Positions 37,827 through 46,822 of a DNA stretch of 64,000 nucleotides are shown piece by piece. The notes under the pieces were generated by a model. The model was not told the DNA's origin, did no database searches, and saw nothing but the letters and a program-made list of their open reading frames with translations. The translations under genes and the position numbers were made by a program. Source of the DNA: Acidihalobacter aeolianus (GTDB taxonomy: Bacteria; Pseudomonadota; Gammaproteobacteria; DSM-5130; Acidihalobacteraceae); NCBI RefSeq assembly GCF_001753165.1, contig NZ_CP017448.1, positions 3,227,183 through 3,291,182 on the forward strand. The letters are read 5' to 3'. Position 1 is the first letter of the stretch, and every line of letters begins with the position of its first letter.

Positions 37827-39203
37827 CTATGGCCCCGCGGCATCGTCCGCCGAGGGCGGTGGTGTAGGACCGAGATAGCCGTTGATGTGCTCAATATCCG
37901 CCATCGACAATGTGCCGGCGGCCTGCTTGAGCAGCAGTGTATTGACCAGATAGTTGTACCGCGCCTGCGCATACTCGCTCTGTGCCTTGTACAGATCGGA
38001 TAACGCTGTCAGCACATCGAGCGAGGTTCGCGTCCCCACCTTGAAGCCCGCCTCCATCGACGCCACCGAGGCTTCGTTCGAGGCCACGGCCTGACGCAGT
38101 GCCTTGACCTGACTGATCGACGACTCTACGTCGAGAAATGCCGAACGCGTCTGACGCACGGCCTCGCGTTGTTGTCCTTTGAGCAACTCAGCCGTCTGCA
38201 GATATTTGTACTGCGCCTGGTCGGTCAGCGAATCGACGCGCAGGCCGGAAAACAGGGGCACTTGGATCTGTAACGCGATGATGTCGTTGGTGGTCTTGCC
38301 AGACTCCAGGCCGGCGTTGGCATCGTTGTAGGCCCGGCTCGCGACGAGATTGAGCGTGGGATAGTGGCCTGCGCGCTGTATGCCAACCTCTTCCTGTGCG
38401 GCTGACGTCGCGTAACGTGCAGCCACCACGCTCAGGTTCTGTTGCAGAGCAGCCTGAACCCAGGCGTGCAGCTTGTCGGGCTTGGGCGAGAGCAGCGGCA
38501 GGTCGCGCGCCAGCGGATCGAGTTGCTCATTTTCCTGTCCGGTCAACACGGCCAGGGCTTCGCGGGCATTATCGACCTTGCTCTGCGCCTGAATCACCGA
38601 TGCACGCGCGAGATCGTAGCTGGCCTTGGCTTGCTGTACGTCGGTCACAGCCACCAATCCAACGTCGTAACGTTTGCGGGCCTGATCGAGCTGCCGCCCG
38701 ATGGCACGCAACTGCGCCTTGCTGTAGCGCAGCTCGTCCTCCGCGGCGAGCACGGCGAAATAGGCACGTGCCGTATTCAGGATCAAGGTCTGACTGGCCG
38801 CATCCAGACGCGCTTGCGCGGCCGTGACGTTCTTGTCTGCCTGCTTGAGCGAAAGCCAGTCGCCATAGTTGAACAAAGTCTGACTCAGGCTGAGCGTGTA
38901 ACCGCTGCTGCCGTAGTCATAGGTCGAATTCGGCAAAGATTGCCCGGCGATGCTGAAGTTTTCGAAACGCGAATTATTCTGCGCCACATTGGCTGACAGA
39001 TTGATCTGCGGCAGCAGGCTGGAACGCGCCAGAGGGCGAGCCTCGCGCAGGGCCTTGTACTCCTGCTGCGCCGCGGCGAACTGCGCGTCGTTCGCGCGCG
39101 CCTGCTGGTAGACCTGCATGAGGTTGTCCGCCTGCGCTTGCATGCCCGCGCCCAACGCCGCGGCCCCCAGGATACCCACTACGATGCTTCTCGCCATCTT
39201 CAT
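37827..39203 (-). CDS. tolC: TolC family outer-membrane channel
   Basis: Outer-membrane exit duct for efflux or type I secretion, 458 residues. A signal peptide ends at AQA near residue 25. Two repeats of the OEP fold are visible, each with long amphipathic helices. The motif NLMQVYQQARANDAQFAAA at the mature N-terminus and a second block DVLTALSDLYKAQSEYAQARYNYL near residue 405 are typical. The start at 39203 has AAGGAA upstream. It serves EmrAB encoded just downstream. Confidence 0.92.
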   Translation of the reverse strand: MKMARSIVVGILGAAALGAGMQAQADNLMQVYQQARANDAQFAAAQQEYKALREARPLARSSLLPQINLSANVAQNNSRFENFSIAGQSLPNSTYDYGSSGYTLSLSQTLFNYGDWLSLKQADKNVTAAQARLDAASQTLILNTARAYFAVLAAEDELRYSKAQLRAIGRQLDQARKRYDVGLVAVTDVQQAKASYDLARASVIQAQSKVDNAREALAVLTGQENEQLDPLARDLPLLSPKPDKLHAWVQAALQQNLSVVAARYATSAAQEEVGIQRAGHYPTLNLVASRAYNDANAGLESGKTTNDIIALQIQVPLFSGLRVDSLTDQAQYKYLQTAELLKGQQREAVRQTRSAFLDVESSISQVKALRQAVASNEASVASMEAGFKVGTRTSLDVLTALSDLYKAQSEYAQARYNYLVNTLLLKQAAGTLSMADIEHINGYLGPTPPPSADDAAGP

Positions 39204-39252
39204 ATCGATTCCTTCGCTGTGTGCATCGCGCCCAGGCGCGTTTCGGTGTGCA

Positions 39253-40026
39253 TCATTGCCCGCCTTGCATTTCAAGCAGTTGACGCTGCAGCGGCGTCAA
39301 AGCAGGTTTCTTGCTCGGCGGCGGCGGATTGTTCTGATCCAACACGTAACGGCGGTGCTGCAGGTAGGCGTCGCGCAAGAACGTGTAGGGGTCGTATGCC
39401 TGATCGAGATTGGAGTCCAGCGGCAACAACTGAGCGCGCTCCTCGGCGACCTTGAGCCCCGTCAACGACCACGACACCGTCGTGTTCGGGTAATAGTACA
39501 GCGGGTTCAGGTAAAGGCCATCGACCACCGGCGACAGGCTGTTGCGCAGGGTGCTGGGACCGAAGAACGGCAGCACCACGTAAGGCCCCTCCGGAACGCC
39601 CCAGCGCGCGAGCGTCATGCCGATATCCTCTTCATGCGGCGGCAGTCCCCAGCCGCTGGCGACGTCGAACAGACCGAACACGCCGAAGGTGCTGTTGAAC
39701 ACGAAGCGCGTAAGGTCGCGGGCCGCCTGGCCGAGCTTGAGTTGCAGCAAGGCGTTGATCGTGACCGGCACGTCGCCCAGGTTGGAGAAGAAATTCGACA
39801 CGCTGGTACGTACTGGGCGCGGTGTGACCGCCACATAGCCCTTGGCAACCGGGCGAACCACCGCCTTGTCCACGGTCATATTGAAGCTGAACATGGCGTG
39901 GTTATAGTCGCTCAGCAGCCCTGGGTTGTTCCCACCAGCGACGGGTGCAGAGGCAGTGGCACACCCACCCAGGGCCGGCAGCATCAGCACGAATGCCCAA
40001 TGGGCCAGCCGCTTCACGTGACGCAC
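39253..40026 (-). CDS. mlaA: MlaA/VacJ family phospholipid-transport lipoprotein
   Basis: Outer-membrane lipoprotein of the Mla system, which removes phospholipids from the outer leaflet. Start is a GTG at 40026 with AGAGGA 9 bases upstream. A lipobox LGGC follows near residue 22. Family blocks are DYNHAMFSFNMTVDKAVVRPVAKGY, VSNFFSNLGDVPVTINALLQ, TFGVFGLFDVAS and GPYVVLPFFGPSTLRNS. Placement inside an emrAB-tolC unit, away from the mlaBCDEF genes, is notable. A 134-base gap separates it from the regulator upstream. Confidence 0.92.
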   Translation of the reverse strand: MRHVKRLAHWAFVLMLPALGGCATASAPVAGGNNPGLLSDYNHAMFSFNMTVDKAVVRPVAKGYVAVTPRPVRTSVSNFFSNLGDVPVTINALLQLKLGQAARDLTRFVFNSTFGVFGLFDVASGWGLPPHEEDIGMTLARWGVPEGPYVVLPFFGPSTLRNSLSPVVDGLYLNPLYYYPNTTVSWSLTGLKVAEERAQLLPLDSNLDQAYDPYTFLRDAYLQHRRYVLDQNNPPPPSKKPALTPLQRQLLEMQGGQ

Positions 40027-40160
40027 AATGCGTTTTCCTCTTGAAGTCGTGGCGCGGAACCACGGGCGCCTCGCGTTCTGGCGAAAGGCGGCGATAAAGG
40101 ATACGTTTAGTTCGGATGCCATGAGCACAGTCACAGCACGCCATCCAAAAATAGGGAGAA

Positions 40161-40658
40161 TCAAGTCTGATGCGGCATGCCACCCGCCGCCTCGCTGGAT
40201 GCATCCATTTCCGCCACCAGACGTTCCAGGTGCACAGTCGCCACTTGGTAGAACATAGCCATCTCCTCCAAGCGCTGGCGCTGAGCGGGATCGACGTCTG
40301 CGGGTAGCGCGGTCAGGGCATCCTGCACGATCGCGCGCATCTGACGCTTCCGCTCCAGATAGCCTCCGATCAAACGGGCATACGGCTTTTCCGCCAGCTG
40401 GTAATAATCCTGGCGATCGCCAGGCCGGCTAACCCGCTCGACCACGCCGAGTGAGGAAAGGATGCGTGCATTGGTACACACGCTCGCCCGGCTTACTTGA
40501 AGGCGCTCGGCGAGTTCTGAAAAGCTTACCGGCCCGCCGTTGAGTACCATGAAACCGAGCATGCGACCGGCAATACGCGTCAGACCGTCCGATTCAATGG
40601 ACAGGCCAACCCGCTCGATGAAGCATTCAGCGGCTGATATCTCCGGGTGGGCATTCAT
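40161..40658 (-). CDS. GbsR/MarR-type transcriptional regulator
   Basis: A 165-residue winged-helix regulator. The helix-turn-helix is seen at SFSELAERLQVSRASVCTNARILSSLGVVE, residues 44-75 (as blocks), followed by the wing VSRPGDRQDYYQL. The C-terminal half is helical and probably dimerises. The gene heads the mlaA-tolC-emrAB series and is followed by it on the same strand. An inverted repeat just upstream (40680-40706) may be its operator, so it may repress its own unit. The inducer is unknown. Confidence 0.85.
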   Translation of the reverse strand: MNAHPEISAAECFIERVGLSIESDGLTRIAGRMLGFMVLNGGPVSFSELAERLQVSRASVCTNARILSSLGVVERVSRPGDRQDYYQLAEKPYARLIGGYLERKRQMRAIVQDALTALPADVDPAQRQRLEEMAMFYQVATVHLERLVAEMDASSEAAGGMPHQT

Positions 40659-40679
40659 GGGCCGAAATTCTATACGTTC

Positions 40680-40706
40680 TGTTCGTTTTGTAAAGACTGA
40701 ACAAAA
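40680..40706. promoter_or_regulatory. Inverted repeats upstream of the GbsR-type regulator
   Basis: TTTTGT (40686-40691) and ACAAAA (40701-40706) form a dyad with 9 bases between. A second dyad, TGTTC (40680-40684) and GAACA (40699-40703), overlaps it. The spot, 22-48 bases before the regulator ATG, suits an autoregulatory operator. The stretch is AT-rich in a GC-rich context. Confidence 0.45.
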
Positions 40707-40736
40707 TCATTGGCTGCTTCGCTCACGCGTCTGAGG

Positions 40737-41300
40737 TCACGCACCAAGCCTCAGCCAGGTCGCCAGTTCAGCGAGTTGGCGTATCAGTTCCGGCAGGGAA
40801 TATGCGGCGTTCGCCGGGCTCGGATTGGGCGTCACCCAGACGGGCACACCGTCGATCGACTGTGTCTGCAAACCCCAGTCCCCATCGGCCGATGATCCCT
40901 CGGCATGACGCAGGTATTGTGCCCAGGGCGTGCGCCCCTGAAACCAGATCGCGCGCGGCGCCAGTCCGTGCAGGCGCATGCGCAGCGCCGATGCGCCCGC
41001 GCGGTAGTCGGCCGCACGTAACTGCGCTACGCCCGCGGTCGGACGCTTGACCAGGTCGGTGAAGCCGATGCGGTGCGCCTCGAACAGGCGGCGCATCGAG
41101 TCCGGGCTGGGCGAGAGCGTTTCGTCGATCAGGCCGGAGGCGTCGAGCATCGGCCAGAAGCGGTTGCGGGGATGCGCGAAATAGACCTGCGCGGCGACGG
41201 ACGCGGGAGAGGGATTGAGTCCCACCGAGATCAAGCGCAACCCCGGCGCGAGCAGATCGGGCAGGGTCGCCGGCGGGATCAGCGGCTCACGCGGATCCAC
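40737..41300 (-). CDS. mug: Mug-type G:T/U mismatch DNA glycosylase
   Basis: Base-excision repair enzyme of the uracil-DNA glycosylase superfamily, MUG/TDG group. The first motif ISVGLNPSPASV lies near residue 24-35, followed by the FAHPRNRFWPML block near residue 42 and FTDLVKRPTAG near 80. The second motif appears as TPNPSPANAAYS near residue 158, a variant of the family NPSGxxR/S loop. The gene overlaps the end of the upstream receiver-domain gene by 22 bases, so the two are coupled. Confidence 0.87.
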   Translation of the reverse strand: MDPREPLIPPATLPDLLAPGLRLISVGLNPSPASVAAQVYFAHPRNRFWPMLDASGLIDETLSPSPDSMRRLFEAHRIGFTDLVKRPTAGVAQLRAADYRAGASALRMRLHGLAPRAIWFQGRTPWAQYLRHAEGSSADGDWGLQTQSIDGVPVWVTPNPSPANAAYSLPELIRQLAELATWLRLGA

Positions 41301-41719
41301 AGAACCTCGCCGTCGCGTGCGATCGGGCGTTTGGGGATCAGGTAGTCGGCACGGTACACGACGCCCAGGAAGAAACGGTTGAGGGTGAAGGCCCAGCGCG
41401 CATCCAGCGCCGTGGTCGCACTGGCCACCTGCCCGCGAAAGCCGATCCGACGGGCGTGACGCAGCACCTTGAGCCCGGCGAGTTCGGTCTCCATGGAGAT
41501 ATCGGTGACCACCGCGTCGTAGCGCTCGCGGCCGGCATCGAGCATGGCCATGCCCTCGGCGGCCGAGCAGGCGCGCTCGCAGGTGGCGCCGCGCGCAGCG
41601 AGGTCGGCGCTCAGTCGCTCAGCATAAAAATCGTTGTCATCGACCACCAGCACGTGTCTGAAAGCGGGCGACTCGCCCACCGCCAGCCCGTGCCAGCGCC
41701 GGATGGGCGTGGTGGACAT
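41279..41719 (-). CDS. Single-domain response-regulator receiver protein
   Basis: A 146-residue protein consisting mainly of a receiver domain. The acidic pair VVDDND lies near residue 26, the phosphoacceptor Asp in AVVTDIS near residue 72, and the Thr in SATTALD near residue 100. A Lys (PKRP) follows near residue 130, later than usual. No output domain is attached. No histidine kinase lies nearby. It is divergent from nhaA. Confidence 0.75.
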   Translation of the reverse strand: MSTTPIRRWHGLAVGESPAFRHVLVVDDNDFYAERLSADLAARGATCERACSAAEGMAMLDAGRERYDAVVTDISMETELAGLKVLRHARRIGFRGQVASATTALDARWAFTLNRFFLGVVYRADYLIPKRPIARDGEVLWIRVSR

Positions 41720-41857
41720 GCTCGCCTCTGCGCCGCTGGGCGCGCTTGAAAGCAGCCGGCTTTGTAACCGCAGGCGGGGGTGCTGTCAAACCCGCCGCGC
41801 TGATCGCGGCAACCTGATAGGCTATAGACATAACGCTCTACCCCACCAAGCGGATCG

Positions 41858-43246
41858 ATGAGCCGACACAGCCAAGAAGATGGCCGTATCCTGATGCCCT
41901 GGGAGCGCGCGCTGGACCGCGTCCTGACGCCGTTCGAGGAATTCATACACCATCAGACCACCGGCGGCATCCTGTTGCTGAGTGCCGCACTGATTGCACT
42001 CCTGATCGCGAATTCCCCGCTCGGGCCCGCCTATCAGCACCTGCTGCATACGAAAATTGCGCTGCACGTCGGCAGCTGGCGATTGTCGTTGAGCCTGCAC
42101 CACTGGATCAACGACGGCCTGATGACCTTCTTCTTCTTCCTGGTCGGGCTCGAAATCAAGCGCGAACTGCTGGTCGGAGAGCTGTCCGACCTGCGTCAGG
42201 CCGCCATGCCGGCAATCGCCGCGGTCGGCGGCATGCTGGTGCCCGCGGCGATCTACGCCCTCAGTGTGCACGAGCCCCTCGCTGCGCGCGGTTGGGGCAT
42301 TCCGATGGCAACCGACATCGCCTTCGCGGTCAGCGCCCTGGTAATCCTGGGGCGCCGTATCCCCTCCGGCCTGATCACCTTCCTGGTGGCGCTGGCCATC
42401 GTCGACGACCTCGGCGCGGTGATCGTCATCGCCGTGTTCTACACCGAGCACCTCGCTCTGGCACCGCTGGGCGCAGCCGCAGCCTTACTGCTGCTGCTGA
42501 TCGGGTTCAACCTCGGTGGTATCCGCCACTCGCTGCCCTATTTCATTGTGGGGGCGCTGATGTGGCTGGCTATGCTGCAGTCCGGCATCCACGCGACCAT
42601 TGCTGGCGTGCTGCTCGCGCTCACCATCCCCTCGCGGCCAAAATACAACCCGCAAAGCTTCTCGCGCGGCATCGCCGACCTGATGCAGAACTTCCAGTCG
42701 CATGACCGTGGCGACGGCAACATCCTCGCCAACCAGCACCAGTTCTCCGTGCTGCAGGCCGTCGAACAGCGCGCACAGAGCGCAGCGACCCCGCTGCAAC
42801 GCATGGAGCATGGCCTGCACCACCCCGTCGGGCTGCTGGTGATGCCACTGTTCGCCCTCGCCAACGCCGGCATCCCACTGGGTCTGGGCGAAATCGTCCG
42901 CGCCTTCGACTCGCCTATCCTGTTCGGCGTCGCCGTCGGCCTCGTTGCCGGCAAGCTCCTGGGAGTCTTTCTATTCACATGGCTGGCTGTGCGTCTGGGT
43001 ATCGGTCATCTACCGGCAGGCACGGATTTCCGCCACATCGTCGGCGTCGGCCTGCTCGCCGGTATCGGCTTCACCATGTCGATCTTCATTACCGAGCTGG
43101 CCTTCGCCGGTCAGCCGCAATCCCTGACCTATGCCAAGTCGGGCATCCTGCTCGCCTCGCTGATCGCGGGGCTCGGGGGATACCTTTGGCTGCGTTTCGT
43201 GGTGCCAGCCCCACCCGACCGCAGTCTCTACCGCACCGAAAGCTGA
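41858..43246 (+). CDS. nhaA: Na+/H+ antiporter NhaA
   Basis: Electrogenic sodium/proton antiporter of the inner membrane. The essential Asp pair is visible in LAIVDDLGAVIVIAVFYTE near residue 180, and GLEIKRELLVGELSD near residue 92 is the classic early block. With 462 residues it is longer than the E. coli protein: about 30 extra N-terminal residues and a loop of about 60 residues near 260-320 (QSFSRGIADLMQNFQSHDRG and following). The start at 41858 is preceded by AGCGGA. The long forms of NhaA are common outside the enterics. Confidence 0.95.
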   Translation: MSRHSQEDGRILMPWERALDRVLTPFEEFIHHQTTGGILLLSAALIALLIANSPLGPAYQHLLHTKIALHVGSWRLSLSLHHWINDGLMTFFFFLVGLEIKRELLVGELSDLRQAAMPAIAAVGGMLVPAAIYALSVHEPLAARGWGIPMATDIAFAVSALVILGRRIPSGLITFLVALAIVDDLGAVIVIAVFYTEHLALAPLGAAAALLLLLIGFNLGGIRHSLPYFIVGALMWLAMLQSGIHATIAGVLLALTIPSRPKYNPQSFSRGIADLMQNFQSHDRGDGNILANQHQFSVLQAVEQRAQSAATPLQRMEHGLHHPVGLLVMPLFALANAGIPLGLGEIVRAFDSPILFGVAVGLVAGKLLGVFLFTWLAVRLGIGHLPAGTDFRHIVGVGLLAGIGFTMSIFITELAFAGQPQSLTYAKSGILLASLIAGLGGYLWLRFVVPAPPDRSLYRTES

Positions 43247-43257
43247 GGAATCACGCC

Positions 43258-43839
43258 ATGGCACGCACGCCCTCCACCATGCTCGAACTCGGCACGCCGG
43301 CGCCGCGTTTCAATCTGCCCGAGCCCAGCACCGGACGCGACGTCAGCAGCGACGACTTCGCCGCCGCACCGGGCCTGCTCGTGGTCTTCCTGAGCAATCA
43401 CTGCCCCTACGTGCACCGCATCCGCGAAGAGCTGGCCGACTTTGCGCGCGAGTATGCGGAACGGGGCATCGCCACGGTCGGCATCAACGCCAACGACGCC
43501 ACCCGCTACCCCGACGACGCGCCGGAAAAGATGGTGGAGGAGGTCGAACGCTTCGGCTACGACTTCCCCTACCTCTACGACGAACGCCAGTCCGTCGCCA
43601 AGGCCTACCACGCCGCCTGCACCCCGGATTTCTTCCTGTTCGACGCCGAGCGCAAGCTCTACTACCGCGGTCAGTTCGACGCTGCCCGCCCGGGCAACGA
43701 GGTCGCCGTCACCGGGCGCGACCTGTGCGCCGCCTGCGACGCCCTGCTCGCGGGCGAACCGGCACCCGCGGAGCAGATCCCCAGCCTGGGCTGCAACATC
43801 AAGTGGAAACCGGGCAACGAGCCGGATTATTACGGATAA
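43258..43839 (+). CDS. Thioredoxin-like (AhpC/TSA type) protein
   Basis: Thioredoxin-fold protein of 193 residues. The N-terminal GTPAPRFNLPEPSTG and VVFLSNHCPYVHRIREEL at residues 42-60 place it in a redoxin group with a single active Cys (CPYV, no second Cys of a CxxC). TPDFFLFDAERKLYYRGQFD near residue 122 contains the cis-Pro. C-terminal cysteines (LCAACDAL and GCNIKW) could form a resolving pair. It follows nhaA by 11 bases. Confidence 0.85.
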   Translation: MARTPSTMLELGTPAPRFNLPEPSTGRDVSSDDFAAAPGLLVVFLSNHCPYVHRIREELADFAREYAERGIATVGINANDATRYPDDAPEKMVEEVERFGYDFPYLYDERQSVAKAYHAACTPDFFLFDAERKLYYRGQFDAARPGNEVAVTGRDLCAACDALLAGEPAPAEQIPSLGCNIKWKPGNEPDYYG

Positions 43840-43857
43840 TCAACTGGACGTTACCGG

Positions 43858-45240
43858 CTAGGTAATTTCGCTGCGGTACAGCAACGCCGCTTTTGCCGTT
43901 TGCTGTCCCGAAAGAGCAAACCCCATGAGATTTCCCTTCGCATCCCGGTAATCGATACGCGACCCGGCACCACTCGACTCCACCGACTCCCAGCTCGCCT
44001 CGCCCCAGCCACGGCAAACCGAAAGCGGCAGTGAAGGGGTCTTGACGGTGATCAGCGGTGGGCGCGACTCGAAACGCTCGCTTCCCCCAGACAGGTTGGC
44101 TGCGATCGCCTGCGCTTGTCTGCGGATGGGCTCGATATAGGAGTACACCCGCCCCTCGACCTCGGCACAGTCGCCAAGGGCGTAAATCCCCGGCACCGAA
44201 GTACGCATGAATGTGTCCACCCGTATGCCCTTGCCGACCGCAATTCTCGACTTCTCAGCCAGCGCAATATTGGGTTCGAGCCCTGCGGCGGACATCACCA
44301 GATCGGTTCGCAGCTCGCTCCCGTCTGACAGTAGCGCCCGGTAAGTCCGACCATCCCGTTGCAGCGCCGCCAGAGTGTTCCCGAACACCCAAACAACGCC
44401 TTTCTGGGCAAGGCGATGGCGCAGATCCTCGCTCAGTGGTCCCGGCAACAGATTTGCGAGCGGTCTGTCTCCCGGGTCGACCACGCTGACCGAGTACCCT
44501 GCGGCGCTGAGGTCTTCGGCAAACTCACAACCTATCAGGCCAGCACCGAGTACAGTGATGTGTCTGACCCCTCCCGCGTCGAGGCGGCTGCGCAGAATGC
44601 GGTAAGACTGGAGATCGTTGACACGCAGCAGCTCTTCGGACGCATCGCCGCTCACCTCAAGCTGCCGCTGGTGCGCGCCCAATGCGAGTATCAGGGCGCC
44701 GTATTGAATTCCACCCGAAGCAGTGATTAGGCGGTGCCGTGCCGGGTCGATGCGAATGACCCGGGTTCGTGTCCGCACCTGCATTCGCAGCGATTCGGCA
44801 AGGCTGTACGCATCGGCCTCAACGAGCTCATCGACACTCTGCCCGTGTGTCAGTGCAGTCGACAGGGCTGGCTTGGGGTAGACGTGCCCATCGCAGGCGC
44901 TAACCAACAACAGCGGCACGTCGCCATTGATCCTGCGCAAGGCCTTGGCAACCGACCAGCCGGCGATACCGGCACCGACGATGATAATATGATCCGCACC
45001 GCCCCGGCATTTCCCAGTCGGCGTGATCGATGGCGCTACGGCTGGCTCATCCGTGCCTGCCGCAACGGGTGATAGCGGTCGAAGGTCGCTCTTGCGCATG
45101 CCGCAAAGGGGGCAGAACCAGTCCTCGGGTATGTCCGCGTACCGGGTTCCTGGCGGCAAACCGGAATCGGCGTCGCCCAGGGCCTCATCGTAGACATATC
45201 CGCAGGCTTCGCAGACCCACTTCTGATAGCCGTCTTCCAT
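43858..45240 (-). CDS. Fused rubredoxin-rubredoxin reductase
   Basis: Two-part electron carrier of 460 residues. Residues 1-55 are a rubredoxin with both CxxC pairs (CEACG and CPLCG). After a linker, an FAD/NAD(P)H oxidoreductase starts with [17 protein letters not shown] near residue 85. A second dinucleotide motif [15 protein letters not shown] lies near residue 230 and the FAD-binding [11 protein letters not shown] near residue 355. Fusion in this order lets one polypeptide pass electrons from NAD(P)H to rubredoxin. It lies 3 bases after the DUF302 gene, last in the sigma54-linked operon. A partner oxidase or oxygenase is implied; the neighbouring flavoprotein is the candidate. Confidence 0.9.
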   Translation of the reverse strand: MEDGYQKWVCEACGYVYDEALGDADSGLPPGTRYADIPEDWFCPLCGMRKSDLRPLSPVAAGTDEPAVAPSITPTGKCRGGADHIIIVGAGIAGWSVAKALRRINGDVPLLLVSACDGHVYPKPALSTALTHGQSVDELVEADAYSLAESLRMQVRTRTRVIRIDPARHRLITASGGIQYGALILALGAHQRQLEVSGDASEELLRVNDLQSYRILRSRLDAGGVRHITVLGAGLIGCEFAEDLSAAGYSVSVVDPGDRPLANLLPGPLSEDLRHRLAQKGVVWVFGNTLAALQRDGRTYRALLSDGSELRTDLVMSAAGLEPNIALAEKSRIAVGKGIRVDTFMRTSVPGIYALGDCAEVEGRVYSYIEPIRRQAQAIAANLSGGSERFESRPPLITVKTPSLPLSVCRGWGEASWESVESSGAGSRIDYRDAKGNLMGFALSGQQTAKAALLYRSEIT

Positions 45241-45243
45241 GTC

Positions 45244-45624
45244 TCAATCCGGTGCTACGAAACGCAGGATGTCGCCGAAGATGACATCCAGTTCGGCCCC
45301 AATGCCTGACAGTTCGGCGCTGTCATAAGGCGCGAACGTCTCGCCGGGCATCCGACAGGCAACATGGGTTGCGCCCGCCTGTTCGTACACATGGATACGC
45401 AGCGGTATTTCAATGCCGGCCGGCTTGCTAGCCTGCCAGACACGGATAGCAAAATCGGGACGGAATACCTCGAGAATCTGATCTGCAGGCACCTCCTTAC
45501 CCAGCTTGCGTGCATTCGCTTGCCCATTGATATGCGCAACGACACGCATATTGACAGCATCTATGCCGGCGAGCAGTTTCTCGACAACCGTGTCGACGCT
45601 TTCCGAAATAACGAGTTTTTTCAT
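45244..45624 (-). CDS. DUF302 domain protein
   Basis: A 126-residue soluble protein with the DUF302 pattern: ESVDTVVEKLLAGIDAVNMRVVAHINGQANARKLG at the N-terminus (as blocks), then ILEVFRPDFAIRVWQA. The family has no firm function and is often found in sulfur and metal metabolism regions of sulfur bacteria. No signal peptide. It sits between the flavoprotein and the rubredoxin reductase in the same operon. Confidence 0.8.
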   Translation of the reverse strand: MKKLVISESVDTVVEKLLAGIDAVNMRVVAHINGQANARKLGKEVPADQILEVFRPDFAIRVWQASKPAGIEIPLRIHVYEQAGATHVACRMPGETFAPYDSAELSGIGAELDVIFGDILRFVAPD

Positions 45625-45668
45625 GGGATGGCTCGCTCGTCCTGCTTCTTTCTCAATACCGATTGGGT

Positions 45669-46799
45669 TTATTGGCCACGTTCCGCAAGCTCCTTGCGCA
45701 AGTGTTTGATCGCCGGCGTAACGATGGCAACGAAATAGGCTTCGCGCAGCTTGCGCTGGGCGGGTGCCGAGTCGAGATAACCTCTTGCCCCGGTATGCAG
45801 CATCGCCGACTGAGCGGCCCGCAAACTGAGCTCGCTAACGGCTAGGCGCAAGCGCAGGATTTCACAAAAGTAGTCGTCGTCCGCCTCACCAGGATCCTCG
45901 GCCAGGACCATGGCGGCTTCGCTCGCATCATCGAGCTCTTCGCGGAGCAGATCCGGCCGGTCGTCCAGATATTGATTGACGTGACCAAGCAGCGGTTCTA
46001 CCTCGCGGCACAAGTCGATACAGGACTGGATGATGCCGAGCCCCATACCCAGCTGCAGCAGGACGATGCCGGCCCGACTCCTTCGCAGAAAGCCCGCGCC
46101 ATCATGGTCGATCACCATGCTATCGGGAATGAATACATCCTCGAAAAAGCACGCATACGTGCGCGTACCTTCCAAGGCGGTGAAGTGAGCCGCCTGGCGT
46201 AGCGAAAAACCCTCGACGTCGCAGTCCACTAGCGCCATCACCGAGCGCAATTCACCATCCAGGGAAAATTGCGTACCGAAAACATGCCCTCGCCCAAGAT
46301 TGGAAACCCAGGGCAGGCTGCCATTCACGATATATCCGTCAGCAACCCTGCGTCCCTTGAGCCGCATCGCTTCTATGCCGGCAAAGGCCTTCATCGTATT
46401 CGACATGCCTGTACCGCCCAGAGTCGTCCCGGAGGCCAGCGGCTCGATCCATGCCTCACGCACCTCATCGTTGACTGCATTCTGCAAATACCAGGCACAG
46501 GTATCCTGGCACCAGACTGCAAATCCGGTGGACAGGCATTCCTGAGAAACGCGAGCCATCGCGCGGATCGCACCAGGCAAACCAGCCGCAGCACCGCCCG
46601 CGACTGCAGGAAGATGCTGACGATAGGCACCGGCTTGCCCCAAACCACGCAGCACCGCCTCGGGATAGACACCCTCTCGATCGATTCGCACGGTCAGCGG
46701 CCTGAGTTCGTCCCGCACGAGGTCATCGATGGCGGAGTACAGACCGTCTGGCCCCGTCTTGTCAGCATGGTCTAAGTCACCCCGCAGGGACTCCTGCAC
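45669..46799 (-). CDS. Acyl-CoA dehydrogenase-fold flavoprotein, catalytic Glu apparently missing
   Basis: A 376-residue protein of the acyl-CoA dehydrogenase superfamily: N-terminal helical domain, a middle beta-domain with MSNTMKAFAGIEAM and GYIVNGSLPWVSNLG near residues 130-165, and a C-terminal helical domain with ARGYLDSAPAQRKLREAYF near residue 345. The segment that normally reads YEGT and carries the catalytic Glu reads FVAIVTP, so ordinary acyl-CoA oxidation is doubtful. Some members of the fold are flavin monooxygenases of sulfur compounds. I chose the GTG at 46799, with GGAGGAG 6 bases upstream. An upstream in-frame start at 46883 would overlap the OsmC gene. Function is not known. 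Confidence 0.75.
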   Translation of the reverse strand: MQESLRGDLDHADKTGPDGLYSAIDDLVRDELRPLTVRIDREGVYPEAVLRGLGQAGAYRQHLPAVAGGAAAGLPGAIRAMARVSQECLSTGFAVWCQDTCAWYLQNAVNDEVREAWIEPLASGTTLGGTGMSNTMKAFAGIEAMRLKGRRVADGYIVNGSLPWVSNLGRGHVFGTQFSLDGELRSVMALVDCDVEGFSLRQAAHFTALEGTRTYACFFEDVFIPDSMVIDHDGAGFLRRSRAGIVLLQLGMGLGIIQSCIDLCREVEPLLGHVNQYLDDRPDLLREELDDASEAAMVLAEDPGEADDDYFCEILRLRLAVSELSLRAAQSAMLHTGARGYLDSAPAQRKLREAYFVAIVTPAIKHLRKELAERGQ

Positions 46800-46822
46800 G
46801 CTCCACTCCTCCACGTGGCGAC

